37,267 bases of DNA, from contig NZ_BAEV01000031.1 in the NCBI RefSeq assembly GCF_000246895.1, positions 1-37,267 on the forward strand, written 5' to 3'. The stretch comes from Clostridium arbusti SL206 (GTDB taxonomy: Bacteria > Bacillota > Clostridia > Clostridiales > Clostridiaceae). How positions within the stretch are numbered: position 1 is the stretch's first letter; the number at the start of each line of letters is the position of its first letter. The notes beneath the pieces were generated by a model. That model worked only from the letters and a program-made list of their open reading frames with translations, had not been told where the DNA came from and made no database searches. The position numbers and the translations under genes are program-made. Positions 1-8,701 of this stretch are shown here, one piece after another.

Positions 1-12
1 ACACGTAGTATA
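1..12. other. Probable residual sequencing barcode at left contig end
   Basis: The first 12 bases (acacgtagtata) are the exact reverse complement of the last 12 bases of the window. From memory, the first 11 bases equal the Roche 454 Rapid Library MID RL2, and the following A fits ligation to an A-tailed insert. I read this as untrimmed adaptor and not as genomic sequence. Confidence 0.75.
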
Positions 13-15
13 GTA

Positions 16-47
16 ATCAAAATTTTCCTCTATAAAATAGAGGAAAA
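16..47 (-). terminator. Rho-independent terminator after rny
   Basis: Positions 23-47 form a perfect 10-bp stem (TTTTCCTCTA on the minus strand) with a five-base loop. It is followed by a T-run in the minus direction. It lies 13 bases past the rny stop codon and ends that transcript. Confidence 0.9.
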
Positions 48-60
48 TAATAATATATAT

Positions 61-1605
61 TTATTTTGCATATTCTACTGATCTAGTTTCTCTAATTACA
101 TTAATTTTAATTTGACCAGGATACTCTAATTCATTTTCTATTCTCTTAACAATATTCCTTGCCATTTCTGATGCACCTGCATCATCAACACTCTCTGGTT
201 TAACCATTATTCTAATTTCTCGTCCAGCCTGAATGGCATATGACTTTTCTACACCTTCGTATGAGTTTGAAATTTCTTCTAATTTTTCCAAACGTTTTAT
301 ATATGCTTCTAAAGTTTCTCGTCTTGCGCCAGGCCTAGCAGCTGATATAGCATCCGCTGCTTGAACAAGTATAGCTTCAAGTGATTGAGGATCAATGTCG
401 CCATGATGAGCCCCAATTGCATTTACTATAACAGAAGATTCATGATGCTTCTTTGCTATTTCAGATCCTATTAAAGCATGTGGACCTTCAATCTCGTGAT
501 CGACTGCTTTTCCTATGTCATGTAGCAAACCTGCTCTTTTTGCAAGTGTTGGATCTATACCAAGTTCAGATGCCATAAATCCAGCTAAGTACGATACTTC
601 TACAGAATGCTTTAAAACATTCTGACCATAACTCGTTCTGTATTTTAGTCTACCTAAAAGTCTTATAAGTTCTGCATGTAAACCATGAACACCAGTTTCG
701 AAAGTAGCCTGTTCGCCTTCTTCCTTTATATTAGTCTCTACTTCCTTCTTGGCTTTTTCAACCATTTCTTCAATCCTAGCAGGATGAATTCTACCATCCA
801 GTATTAGTTTTTCTAAGGCGATTCTTGCAACCTCTCTTCTTATAGGATCAAATCCAGAAAGTATAACTGCTTCTGGCGTATCATCGATTATTAAATCAAT
901 TCCAGTTAGGGTTTCTAAGGCTCTAATATTTCTACCTTCCCTACCAATTATTCGACCTTTCATTTCATCATTAGGTAAAGAAACAACATAAACTGTTGAT
1001 TCTGCTACATGATCAGCAGCGCATCTTTGTATTGCACAAGTTATGATTTCTCTAGCCTTTTTATCAGCTTCTTCTTTTGCTTTTGTTTCAATTTCTTTAA
1101 CCATAACTGCTGAATCATGCTTTATTTCTTTACGAACTTCATCAAGCAATAATTGCTTTGCTTCTTCTGAGCTAAGATTTGAAAGTCTCTCAATCTCTTT
1201 TCTTTGGTTTTGATATAATTCTTCAATGTTTTTTTCTTTTTCTTCCATTGCACTTTCACGTGCGTTTAAACTTTCTTCTTTCTTTTCAATTAAGTCACCC
1301 TTTTTATCAAGAGCTTCTTCCCTTTGAATGTTTCTTCTTTCCAATCTTTGAATTTCAGTTCTTCGCTCTCTTGATTCTTTTTCAAAATCAACTCTTAGCT
1401 TATGAACTTCATCCTTTGCTTCTAAAATGGACTCTTTTTTCATTGATTCAGCTTCTCTGCTAGCTTCATCCTTTATATTTTTTGCTTCTTCTTCAACCTT
1501 TGATATTTTAGCCCAAGAATAATTTCTTCTAATATAAAGTTCAATTGCAACCACCAGAATTACCAATACAACGACAATTATCATCCAATAGTTAAGTAGT
1601 CCCAT
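61..1605 (-). CDS. rny: Ribonuclease Y
   Basis: Membrane-anchored endoribonuclease that starts bulk mRNA decay in Firmicutes; 514 aa, the usual family length. Residues 5-24 form one N-terminal membrane segment. A long charged coiled coil follows to about residue 190. A KH domain with the [15 protein letters not shown] signature lies near 215-230, and an HD phosphohydrolase domain contains LLHDIGK near 355-362. I chose the ATG at 1605 because AAAGGAGG sits 11 bases upstream; the in-frame GTG at 1617 overlaps that site. The gene follows recA but has its own consensus promoter, so it is probably transcribed alone. No key residue is missing. Confidence 0.97.
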   Translation of the reverse strand: MGLLNYWMIIVVVLVILVVAIELYIRRNYSWAKISKVEEEAKNIKDEASREAESMKKESILEAKDEVHKLRVDFEKESRERRTEIQRLERRNIQREEALDKKGDLIEKKEESLNARESAMEEKEKNIEELYQNQRKEIERLSNLSSEEAKQLLLDEVRKEIKHDSAVMVKEIETKAKEEADKKAREIITCAIQRCAADHVAESTVYVVSLPNDEMKGRIIGREGRNIRALETLTGIDLIIDDTPEAVILSGFDPIRREVARIALEKLILDGRIHPARIEEMVEKAKKEVETNIKEEGEQATFETGVHGLHAELIRLLGRLKYRTSYGQNVLKHSVEVSYLAGFMASELGIDPTLAKRAGLLHDIGKAVDHEIEGPHALIGSEIAKKHHESSVIVNAIGAHHGDIDPQSLEAILVQAADAISAARPGARRETLEAYIKRLEKLEEISNSYEGVEKSYAIQAGREIRIMVKPESVDDAGASEMARNIVKRIENELEYPGQIKINVIRETRSVEYAK

Positions 1606-1732
1606 TGCCGTAAACACCTCCTTTGCTTATACAGCTTCATAAAATTGTAAAAATGAAAGCTTTGAAAAGGTGTCATATTTATTCAATTGGCAATCATTTG
1701 AATATGCTAAACCAGTATCTGTATTTAACTCA

Positions 1733-1761
1733 ATTGTATATTAATTTAACATTTATGTCAA
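1733..1761 (-). promoter_or_regulatory. Sigma-A type promoter of rny
   Basis: On the minus strand a perfect -35 TTGACA (1756-1761) and a -10 TACAAT (1733-1738) are separated by 17 bases. The leader to the rny start is about 120 nt. Confidence 0.85.
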
Positions 1762-1765
1762 GGTT

Positions 1766-1818
1766 ATAAAAATTAGCACTATAAAAATTATTTTAATAAT
1801 CTTTACAGTGCTTTTATT
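1766..1818 (-). terminator. Probable recA terminator
   Basis: On the minus strand AGCACT and AGTGCT arms flank an inner AT-rich ATTATT/AATAAT pairing and are followed by AATTTTTAT. The hairpin is weaker than the others in the window, but it sits between the recA stop and the rny promoter, where a terminator is expected. The rest of the 265-bp recA-rny gap holds the rny promoter and leader and nothing else that I see. Confidence 0.6.
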
Positions 1819-1870
1819 ATCTTTAATATGATGGTTAATTATACATTAAATATAATTATTTTAAGTATTA

Positions 1871-2929
1871 TTAAGCCTTAGGTAATTTTTTTTCTTTTTC
1901 TGAATTATCTTTTTCATCATTATTAGTCTTTGATTTTTTTAAAGGCAATTCATACTTTTCTCTGATTTTGGTTTCAATTTCCATTTCTATATCCGGATTT
2001 TCCTTTAAATATTGCTTAGCATTTTCTCTACCTTGACCAAGTCTTATTTCTCCATAAGAAAACCAAGCACCACTTTTTTGAACTATTTCTTCTTTAACAC
2101 CAACATCAATAATATTTCCTTGTTTTGAAATACCTTCATTGTACATTATATCAAATTCAGCTTGTTTAAATGGAGGGGCTATTTTATTTTTTATTACTTT
2201 TACTCTAGTTCTATTACCAATCATTTCTTCCCCTTGTTTTATAGAATCGATTCTTCTAATATCCATTCTTACTGAAGCATAAAATTTTAAAGCTCTTCCA
2301 CCAGGAGTTGTTTCTGGATTTCCAAACATAATACCAACTTTTTCTCTTAATTGATTTATAAATACGACTACACAATTTGATTTATTTATAGCTCCTGCCA
2401 GCTTTCTTAGTGCTTGAGACATAAGTCTTGCTTGAAGTCCAACATGAGAGTCGCCCATTTCGCCCTCTATTTCAGCTCTAGGAACTAAAGCTGCAACAGA
2501 ATCCACCACTATTACATCTATAGCTCCAGATCTTACAAGAGCTTCTGCTATTTCTAAGCCCTGTTCACCAGTATCTGGTTGTGAAACTATTAAATTTTCT
2601 GTGTCAACACCAAGTCTTTTTGCATAAGATGGATCCAATGCATGCTCAGCATCAATAAATGCAGCAGTACCATCTGTTTTTTGAGCTTCTGCTATAATGT
2701 GAAGTGCTACTGTAGTTTTACCAGAAGATTCTGGACCATATATTTCTATAATTCTTCCCTTTGGTACTCCTCCTATTCCTAGTGCTATATCTAAAGCTAA
2801 GCATCCTGTTGATATTGAATCTATATCTGCTATACCATGTTCTCCAAGTTTCATAATAGAGCCTTTTCCAAATTGTTTTTCAATCTGTCCCATAGCAGCT
2901 TCTATCGCTTTTAATTTTTCATTATCCAT
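1871..2929 (-). CDS. recA: Recombinase RecA
   Basis: DNA-dependent ATPase that forms the strand-exchange filament and triggers LexA self-cleavage; 352 aa, normal length. The Walker A motif GPESSGKT is at residues 65-72. The [10 protein letters not shown] stretch, the VIVVDS Walker B strand and the [11 protein letters not shown]-binding loop are all intact. The C-terminal tail is rich in Lys, Glu and Asp, as is common in clostridia. The start is ATG with a GGGGATATAAT spacer. The gene has its own promoter with a LexA operator, isolated from pgsA by a terminator. cinA, which lies between pgsA and recA in Bacillus, is absent here. Confidence 0.98.
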   Translation of the reverse strand: MDNEKLKAIEAAMGQIEKQFGKGSIMKLGEHGIADIDSISTGCLALDIALGIGGVPKGRIIEIYGPESSGKTTVALHIIAEAQKTDGTAAFIDAEHALDPSYAKRLGVDTENLIVSQPDTGEQGLEIAEALVRSGAIDVIVVDSVAALVPRAEIEGEMGDSHVGLQARLMSQALRKLAGAINKSNCVVVFINQLREKVGIMFGNPETTPGGRALKFYASVRMDIRRIDSIKQGEEMIGNRTRVKVIKNKIAPPFKQAEFDIMYNEGISKQGNIIDVGVKEEIVQKSGAWFSYGEIRLGQGRENAKQYLKENPDIEMEIETKIREKYELPLKKSKTNNDEKDNSEKEKKLPKA

Positions 2930-2966
2930 ATTATATCCCCTAAGGGTTCACCAACCTTTCCTCATG

Positions 2967-2982
2967 TCGAACGTTTGTTCTA
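2967..2982 (-). promoter_or_regulatory. LexA (DinR) SOS box of recA
   Basis: The minus strand reads GAACAAACGTTC at 2969-2980, matching the Firmicutes SOS consensus CGAACRNRYGTTYC in both half-sites except the first outer base. It lies directly downstream of the recA -10 element, over the expected start of transcription, so bound LexA would block initiation. Confidence 0.88.
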
Positions 2983-2987
2983 TTTAA

Positions 2988-3016
2988 ATTATATAATAAA
3001 TTTTCAATTAGGTCAA
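2988..3016 (-). promoter_or_regulatory. Sigma-A type promoter of recA
   Basis: A -35 TTGACC (3011-3016) and a -10 TATAAT (2988-2993) are separated by 17 bases on the minus strand. The LexA box follows immediately. Confidence 0.88.
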
Positions 3017-3020
3017 TACT

Positions 3021-3059
3021 ATGAATAAAAGTTCCTGTTTTAGCAGGAACTTTATTCAT
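3021..3059 (-). terminator. Terminator after pgsA
   Basis: An almost perfect hairpin with arms AGTTCCTG/CAGGAACT extended by ATGAATAA/TTATTCAT, with one base unpaired. It sits between the pgsA stop and the recA promoter. The T-rich base of the stem serves as the run-off. Confidence 0.8.
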
Positions 3060-3091
3060 AGTAAAATTATGGACATATTTTTAATTTTTAT

Positions 3092-3676
3092 TCACTTGTC
3101 TAATCTTATAATTTCTTTATTCTTAACAAAATAATCTATTCCAGAAACAATCGTTATTATAACTGCTAAAATCATAGTTACACTAGTTAAATTTTTAAAG
3201 AGCGCTACTAAATCTATAGGGAAATAGTTATGTAAGAATTTAATATTTCGTATATTCAAGTTTATTAATGCACACACTATAGCAACAATTTGTACAACTG
3301 TTTTTATCTTCCCCCACCAACTAGCTGCTAGTACCACACCTTCTGCAGCTGCAATTGATCTAAGTCCTGTAACTGCAAATTCTCTTGCAATTATTATAAT
3401 TGCAATCCAACTGTTTAATATATGAAATTCAACTAGAGAAACTAAAGCCGCAGATACTAAAAGCTTATCTGCTAAAGGATCCATTAATTTTCCAAAACGT
3501 GTTATTTGATTTCTGCTTCTAGCTATATACCCATCAAGTTTATCTGTAAGCGCTGCTATAATAAACACGGTTGTGGCAATACTTCTGCCATAAGGAATCC
3601 CCCTTACAGCAACAAAAATTAAAAATACAGGAACTAAAATTATTCTTATTAAAGTTAGTTTATTGGCGAGATTCAT
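3092..3676 (-). CDS. pgsA: CDP-diacylglycerol--glycerol-3-phosphate 3-phosphatidyltransferase
   Basis: Integral membrane enzyme that makes phosphatidylglycerol phosphate from CDP-diacylglycerol and glycerol 3-phosphate, the first step to phosphatidylglycerol and cardiolipin; 194 aa. The CDP-alcohol phosphatidyltransferase signature is complete: D45, D48-G49, A52-R53, G62, D66 and D70. Several hydrophobic segments span the rest. Two ATGs lie close together; I prefer the second (3676) because it is about nine bases from GGAG and gives the family-typical start MNLANKLTLIRI. The gene overlaps the 3' end of rimO by 17 bases, suggesting translational coupling. Its substrate comes from cdsA, further upstream in this window. 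Confidence 0.95.
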   Translation of the reverse strand: MNLANKLTLIRIILVPVFLIFVAVRGIPYGRSIATTVFIIAALTDKLDGYIARSRNQITRFGKLMDPLADKLLVSAALVSLVEFHILNSWIAIIIIAREFAVTGLRSIAAAEGVVLAASWWGKIKTVVQIVAIVCALINLNIRNIKFLHNYFPIDLVALFKNLTSVTMILAVIITIVSGIDYFVKNKEIIRLDK

Positions 3677-5003
3677 CACATACAACTCCTATTAAATCAT
3701 ATTCTAGACTATCTATAATTTTTATTTTAGCGAAATTACCTACATTTAATATTCTATCACACTTGAAAAAAATTTCACCATCTATTTCTGGTGCCATCTC
3801 ATAATTTCTTCCGTACCAAAAATCATCACTATTTTTACCTTCTATCATAACATTATATATTCTTCCGATTTTATTTTTATTTATCTCTAACGATATTTCT
3901 TGCTGAATTATCATTAGATCTTCTTGTCTTTGTTCCTTTATCTTTTCATCTATTTGATTTGGCATATTAAAAGCTTCTGTTTCCTCTTCTCTTGAATATT
4001 TAAAGACTCCTAATTTATCAAACTTAATAAATCTAATAAAATCTTTTAATTCTTCAAAGTCTTCATCAGTTTCACCTGAAAAACCTACAATTATTGATGT
4101 TCTCAGACAGATGTTTTTAATACTATTTTTTAAATTTAATATTGCTTTGGTTATTTCTTCTTTTCTTGTACGTCTTCGCATCTTTGTCAATATATTGTTA
4201 CTTATATGCTGTATAGGTATATCTATGTATTTGCATACTTTATCATTATTAGATATTTCAGTTACTAGTTCATCAGTTATTTCTTCTGGATAACAATAAA
4301 GTATTCTTATCCATTCTATAGCTTTTATTTCTCCAATTTTCCTAAGAAGTTCAGGCAGCATTTTCTTATTATATATATCTATCCCATATCTTGTTGTATC
4401 TTGTGCCACAATAATTATCTCTTTTATACCTTGCCTAGCTAATTCAGTACATTCTTCAATAATATCTTGTATAGTTCTACTTCTATATTTTCCCCTAATT
4501 TTAGGAATTATACAATATGAGCAATAATTATTGCATCCCTCTGATATTCTTACATAAGCACTAAATGAACCAGTAGTTACAACTCTTTTTCCTTGATTTA
4601 TATTTTCATCACTGTAATTACATAAACTTTGTTTTTCAGCATCACCCTTTAAAAAGTTTTTGATAGCATTATTAAGTTTATTATAGTCGTTTACACCTAA
4701 AATCAAGTCTAGCTCTGGCATTAACTTCAATAGTTCATCTCCATATCTTTGAGTTAGACAGCCTGTTGCTATAAGCATTTTACAATTATATTTTTCTTTA
4801 TATTCAGCCATTTCTAAAATAGTATCTATAGATTCTTGTTTTGATGCTTCAATAAATCCACAAGTATTTATTAATATTATATCTGCTTTTTTAGGATCAT
4901 TTACGATTTCATAATTATCTTTAATAGTTCCTAACACAGTTTCTGAATCAATTCTATTTTTATCACAGCCTAAACTTATGATTCCAAAATTTAGTTTACT
5001 CAC
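3660..5003 (-). CDS. rimO: Ribosomal protein S12 methylthiotransferase RimO
   Basis: Radical-SAM enzyme that adds a methylthio group to the conserved aspartate of ribosomal protein S12; 447 aa. An N-terminal UPF0004 domain has Cys13, Cys48 and Cys82. The radical-SAM cluster has Cys157, Cys161 and Cys164 in the CxxxCxxC arrangement, and a TRAM domain closes the C-terminus. The LGCDKNRIDSE motif favours RimO over MiaB. I use the GTG at 5003, seven bases behind GGAGG; an upstream in-frame ATG at 5075 gives an untypical extension. The gene is cotranscribed with pgsA, which it overlaps. Confidence 0.93.
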   Translation of the reverse strand: MSKLNFGIISLGCDKNRIDSETVLGTIKDNYEIVNDPKKADIILINTCGFIEASKQESIDTILEMAEYKEKYNCKMLIATGCLTQRYGDELLKLMPELDLILGVNDYNKLNNAIKNFLKGDAEKQSLCNYSDENINQGKRVVTTGSFSAYVRISEGCNNYCSYCIIPKIRGKYRSRTIQDIIEECTELARQGIKEIIIVAQDTTRYGIDIYNKKMLPELLRKIGEIKAIEWIRILYCYPEEITDELVTEISNNDKVCKYIDIPIQHISNNILTKMRRRTRKEEITKAILNLKNSIKNICLRTSIIVGFSGETDEDFEELKDFIRFIKFDKLGVFKYSREEETEAFNMPNQIDEKIKEQRQEDLMIIQQEISLEINKNKIGRIYNVMIEGKNSDDFWYGRNYEMAPEIDGEIFFKCDRILNVGNFAKIKIIDSLEYDLIGVVCDESRQ

Positions 5004-5056
5004 ATTAAATCCTCCTACTTTAAGATTCTTCTTATCAATGACACTTATTTTATAGC

Positions 5057-5103
5057 TAAAAAACAAATTTAACAAGGAATTTTTAATTACATATATTCCC
5101 TTG
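5057..5103 (-). terminator. Probable terminator after ftsK/spoIIIE
   Basis: On the minus strand, CAAGG plus AAT pairs with ATTCCTTG (one bulged G). A TTTGTTTTTT run follows. It lies just past the ftsK stop codon. A clear rimO promoter is not visible downstream of it. Confidence 0.65.
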
Positions 5104-5109
5104 GCAATA

Positions 5110-7371
5110 TCATAATTTTTCCATATCTTCTTTAGCTATTAAAATATTTCTAGGTTTACTTCCATCACGTTGTGATATGATTCCCTTTTCTTCTAGTTGT
5201 TCAACAATTCTAGCCGCTCTGTTGTATCCTATTCTCAACTTTCTTTGAATCAATGAAGTTGAGGCTTGATCTGCTTCAACTATAATTTTTATTGCCTCAT
5301 TCAATAGCTCGTCTTCATCTCCTGATTTAGATTCTACCGAATTATTATTAATTTCTTCAATTATTTCTTCTCTATACTCAGATTTTAGATTTTGATCTTT
5401 AATAAAGGCTACAACTTTTTCAACTTCTTCTTCTGATATAAATGCACCTTGTATTCTTAGTGGTTTAGATTCTCCTACCGGATAGAATAACATATCACCT
5501 TTACCCAGAAGTTTTTCTGCCCCTGCCGTATCAAGTATTGTTCTTGAATCTATTTGACTTGATACTGCAAAAGAAATTCGAGATGGTATATTTGCCTTAA
5601 TAACACCTGTAATTACATCTACAGAAGGTCTTTGAGTAGCAATAACTAAATGCATACCTGCAGCTCTTGCCATTTGAGCTAGTCTTCCTATGTAATCTTC
5701 TACGTCATTTGGACATACCATCATAAGGTCTGCAAGTTCATCAATTATTATAACAATCCAAGGGAGTTTATTGTCTATTTTCCCCTTATGATATAATTCA
5801 TTGTATCCTTCTATATTTCGCACACTATTATCTGCAAACATCTTATATCTTTTAGTCATCTCATTTACTGCCCAACTAAGAGCACCGGCAGCTTTTTTGG
5901 GATTAGTTACTACAGGAATCAAAAGATGTGGTATACCATTATATATGCTAAGCTCAACTACTTTTGGATCAATCATTAATAATTTAACATCATCAGGTAG
6001 ATATTTGTATAAAATACTTATTATTAATGTATTAATACATACACTTTTACCAGAACCTGTAGCTCCCGCAATAAGCATATGAGGCATTTTACTTAGGTCA
6101 GACACAACACAATTTCCACCTATATCTTTACCTAAACAGAAAGCTACTCTAGATTTTGTATTACTAAAAGCATCTGATTCTATAACTTCACGTAGATATA
6201 CCGGTGTCAAATCTTTATTTGGTACTTCTATACCTATAGCAGCTTTTCCTGGAATTGGTGCTTCTATTCTTACTCCAGCAGAAGCTAGGTTTAAAGCTAT
6301 ATCATCTGCCAAATTAACAATTTTACTTACTTTAACTCCAGCACTTGGCTGAAGTTCATATCTAGTTACAGAGGGCCCCTTTGTAACTTGAATTACTTTT
6401 GCATCTACTCCAAAGCTATTTAAGGTATCTGTTAATTTCGTGGCACTTGTTAAAAGTTCTTTTTTATCGCTTTTATTTAGTTTACTAAGTTCATTTTCAT
6501 TTAAGAAATCTACCCTTGGTAATTCATAGTCGCCATTAATATCTTTTATTGAATTATCCTCAATTTCCTTTTCAAGTTCTTCACCTATAGCTTCTGATGG
6601 AATTTCCTTATTACTGTTACTGTTATTCCTATCATTACTATCTTTTATTTTAATATCTGATTCTGAAATAGCTTTGCTTTCATCATTTTTAGTATCAGGT
6701 TTATTTTTTATGAATTCCATAACATTTATTTTATTTAAAGTATCCTTTAATATGTTATCATTATCGTCTTTATCTATATTATACTTTTTTGTTTCATCAA
6801 CATTTTGTTTTTGTCTTTTATGTAGAAGTAGAGTTTTTTTTAAAGCATCTCCTAAAGACTTTTTTGATATTAATACAAAAGAAACAATATAAATGCAAAA
6901 AAATACTACATAACACCCTTTACCAAAAAATTTTAGAAGTGGAACATCTATTATAAATGAGACTACTCCACCATGCATTATATTATTAGTATTGTATATG
7001 TTTTTGATTCCCTCTATAACTTGTCCACCACTATAATAATCACTTATATTAATCATTGTAATTAGAAGAAGAGTATTTATTATAAAGAGAATGATTCCAT
7101 AAAACTTTTTGCTAAAGCCTATACTACCCCTCTTAACCATATATCCTATACCAATTACTATTATTATAAAAGGAAAAGCATAAGAACCAATTCCTATTAT
7201 AGTAAAAAGTAATTTTCGCATACCTTTTCCAAATATACCACTTGTATTAGTAAAAAAAAGACTAAATATTATGAATATGCCAAAACATATTAATATAATA
7301 CCTGCAATATCGCTGTTTAAAGTTGAGCTCTGATTTGAAGTATTATTTTTTACATTTCTTCTTCTAGACAA
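5110..7371 (-). CDS. ftsK: DNA translocase FtsK/SpoIIIE
   Basis: Septum-located DNA pump that clears chromosomal DNA from the division or sporulation septum; 753 aa. The first 170 residues hold four or five membrane segments. A low-complexity Asn/Asp/Lys/Glu linker runs to about 285. The RecA-like motor has Walker A GATGSGKS (436-443) and Walker B IIIDELADL (about 541-549). The C-terminal gamma winged-helix domain, which reads orienting sequences, covers about 690-753. The start is TTG at 7371, eight bases after GGAGG; the earlier in-frame TTG lies inside that site. I cannot tell from sequence whether this paralogue serves vegetative division, sporulation or both; it is adjacent to tepA, as is Bacillus spoIIIE. 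Confidence 0.95.
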   Translation of the reverse strand: MSRRRNVKNNTSNQSSTLNSDIAGIILICFGIFIIFSLFFTNTSGIFGKGMRKLLFTIIGIGSYAFPFIIIVIGIGYMVKRGSIGFSKKFYGIILFIINTLLLITMINISDYYSGGQVIEGIKNIYNTNNIMHGGVVSFIIDVPLLKFFGKGCYVVFFCIYIVSFVLISKKSLGDALKKTLLLHKRQKQNVDETKKYNIDKDDNDNILKDTLNKINVMEFIKNKPDTKNDESKAISESDIKIKDSNDRNNSNSNKEIPSEAIGEELEKEIEDNSIKDINGDYELPRVDFLNENELSKLNKSDKKELLTSATKLTDTLNSFGVDAKVIQVTKGPSVTRYELQPSAGVKVSKIVNLADDIALNLASAGVRIEAPIPGKAAIGIEVPNKDLTPVYLREVIESDAFSNTKSRVAFCLGKDIGGNCVVSDLSKMPHMLIAGATGSGKSVCINTLIISILYKYLPDDVKLLMIDPKVVELSIYNGIPHLLIPVVTNPKKAAGALSWAVNEMTKRYKMFADNSVRNIEGYNELYHKGKIDNKLPWIVIIIDELADLMMVCPNDVEDYIGRLAQMARAAGMHLVIATQRPSVDVITGVIKANIPSRISFAVSSQIDSRTILDTAGAEKLLGKGDMLFYPVGESKPLRIQGAFISEEEVEKVVAFIKDQNLKSEYREEIIEEINNNSVESKSGDEDELLNEAIKIIVEADQASTSLIQRKLRIGYNRAARIVEQLEEKGIISQRDGSKPRNILIAKEDMEKL

Positions 7372-7439
7372 TGAATTCACCTCCAAATTGTTTATTCTAC
7401 ATTTAATTAAAATATCCTCTTTATTTAATTAATACTATG

Positions 7440-7468
7440 TTTATATTCACTAAAATTAGTGATGTAAA
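7440..7468 (-). promoter_or_regulatory. Promoter of ftsK with palindromic spacer
   Basis: A -35 TTTACA (7463-7468) and a -10 TATAAA (7440-7445) are 17 bases apart on the minus strand. The spacer is almost entirely the 16-bp palindrome TCACTAAAATTAGTGA (plus-strand reading, 7447-7462), which looks like an operator between the two promoter elements. The regulator is unknown to me. Confidence 0.55.
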
Positions 7469-7489
7469 GATAGATAACAGTATAGTATA

Positions 7490-7523
7490 AATAAATTAAC
7501 CATAGGAAGTATCGCCTATGGTT
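7490..7523 (-). terminator. Terminator after tepA
   Basis: A nine-bp perfect stem (AACCATAGG with CCTATGGTT, 7498-7506 and 7515-7523) with an eight-base loop, followed by AATTTATTTAT on the minus strand. It overlaps the tepA stop codon. Confidence 0.8.
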
Positions 7524-8208
7524 GTTTTTGAATCATTTGCTCTAATTTTCCTAGTGCTTCTTTAATACCACCAACACTATCTATCAGCCCATAATTCACT
7601 GCTTGATTACCAATAAGTATTGTACCCATGTCATTCAACAATTCATCGCTTTGAATCATTAATCTATTAATAGTTTCCTTATCAATTTTTGAGGTTCTAG
7701 TAATAAATTCAATTATTCTTTGCTGCATCTTATTAAAATATTCAAAAGTTTGAGGTACTCCAATTATAAGTCCATTCATTCGTATTGGATGGATAATCAT
7801 TGTTGCACTGGGAGATATAAAAGAATAATCTGCAGAAGTAGCTAATGGAACACCAATTGAGTGTCCTCCTCCAATAACTAATGAAACAGTTGGTTTGCTT
7901 AAACTTCTAATCATTTCTGCTATAGCAAGCCCCGCTTCAACATCTCCACCAACAGTATTTAAAACTATTAGGACACCTTCTATATTTTTACTTCTTTCAA
8001 TTGAAACCAACTGCGGTATTACATGTTCGTATTTCGTTGCTTTAGTTTGAGGAGAAAGAACTGTATGACCTTCAATTTGTCCTATTATAGGTAACACATA
8101 TATTCTTTCGTCTTCTTCAGCTAAATCATTAACACCTAATTCTTTTATATTTTCAAGTTGTTCACTATCTTCTCTTTTTTCATTTTTTTTATCTTTAGCC
8201 TTACCCAT
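7516..8208 (-). CDS. tepA: ClpP-like serine protease TepA (translocation-enhancing family)
   Basis: Member of the ClpP/crotonase fold family known in Bacillus as TepA, next to spoIIIE; 230 aa. The probable nucleophile is Ser117 in GGGHSIGVP and the probable base is His140 in IIHPIRM, with the NTVGGDV oxyanion-region motif around 84-90. The N-terminus is highly charged and has no signal peptide, so a cytosolic or membrane-associated protein is likely. The start is ATG at 8208, eight bases after GGAG; the upstream in-frame GTG overlaps the ribosome site. The gene may be cotranscribed with ylmC upstream. The exact substrate is not established; the Bacillus homologue was linked to protein export and to degradation of small spore proteins. 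Confidence 0.88.
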   Translation of the reverse strand: MGKAKDKKNEKREDSEQLENIKELGVNDLAEEDERIYVLPIIGQIEGHTVLSPQTKATKYEHVIPQLVSIERSKNIEGVLIVLNTVGGDVEAGLAIAEMIRSLSKPTVSLVIGGGHSIGVPLATSADYSFISPSATMIIHPIRMNGLIIGVPQTFEYFNKMQQRIIEFITRTSKIDKETINRLMIQSDELLNDMGTILIGNQAVNYGLIDSVGGIKEALGKLEQMIQKQP

Positions 8209-8301
8209 AAATATCACTCCAGTCTATATATATTTTGTGCATATATACTGAAATATATTCATGTTTAGGTTTATTAATAATCTAGGCACTCTATATTATA
8301 A

Positions 8302-8589
8302 TTAGACCTTTTTTAAATCATTATCATCAAAATCAACTATTATTGTTCTAGTGCCTATTTTTTTTACATATTGCCAAGGTACTTCAGAAAATTCACTTTT
8401 ATTGAAAAAACTTAAGCCTGATTTATTTTCGTTTAAAATCAAAAATTTCATATTTCCCATATCATCTATAACTACGTCGTTATTTGAAAGAGCTGCGTAT
8501 TTTTCTCCATCATTTACATTGATGATTTCATATTTTTCTATTTCACTATAGAGTTTAAAATTATCGTTATCATTTAAATTATCATTCAA
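8302..8589 (-). CDS. YlmC/YmxH family PRC-barrel protein
   Basis: Small (95 aa) PRC-barrel-like protein of the YlmC/YmxH sporulation-associated family. The core runs from KLYSEIEKYEIINVNDGEK to the family-typical end WQYVKKIGTRTIIVDF. The N-terminal dozen residues are an Asn/Asp repeat (NDNLNDNDN) that I do not find typical of the family. The start is TTG at 8589, eight bases behind GAGG; the GTG three codons upstream lies within that site. In Bacillus ymxH also lies downstream of pnp, but there mlpA and ylxY separate them, and here they do not. The molecular role is unknown. Confidence 0.82.
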   Translation of the reverse strand: MNDNLNDNDNFKLYSEIEKYEIINVNDGEKYAALSNNDVVIDDMGNMKFLILNENKSGLSFFNKSEFSEVPWQYVKKIGTRTIIVDFDDNDLKKV

Positions 8590-8667
8590 AATAATCACCT
8601 CATATAAAATTTATAGTATATAAATAAACTATGATTATTTTAAATAAGTAATTACAAATAATTTAAA

Positions 8668-8695
8668 ATAAAAATAAAAAGGCACTATTGCCCTT
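8668..8695 (-). terminator. Terminator after pnp
   Basis: On the minus strand AAGGGCA pairs with TGCCTTT (one G-T pair), followed by a long T-rich run (TTTTTATTTTTATTTT). It starts just past the pnp stop codon. Confidence 0.88.
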
Positions 8696-8701
8696 CTATC
8701 C

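Noticed and set aside
1179-1463. 94-codon plus-strand open frame opposite rny
   Set aside because: It is antisense to the charged coiled-coil region, has a Phe/Leu-rich shadow composition and no ribosome site.
5004-5075. Longer RimO starting at the ATG 5075
   Set aside because: The extra 24 residues are untypical, and the GTG at 5003 has an excellent GGAGG site at the right distance.
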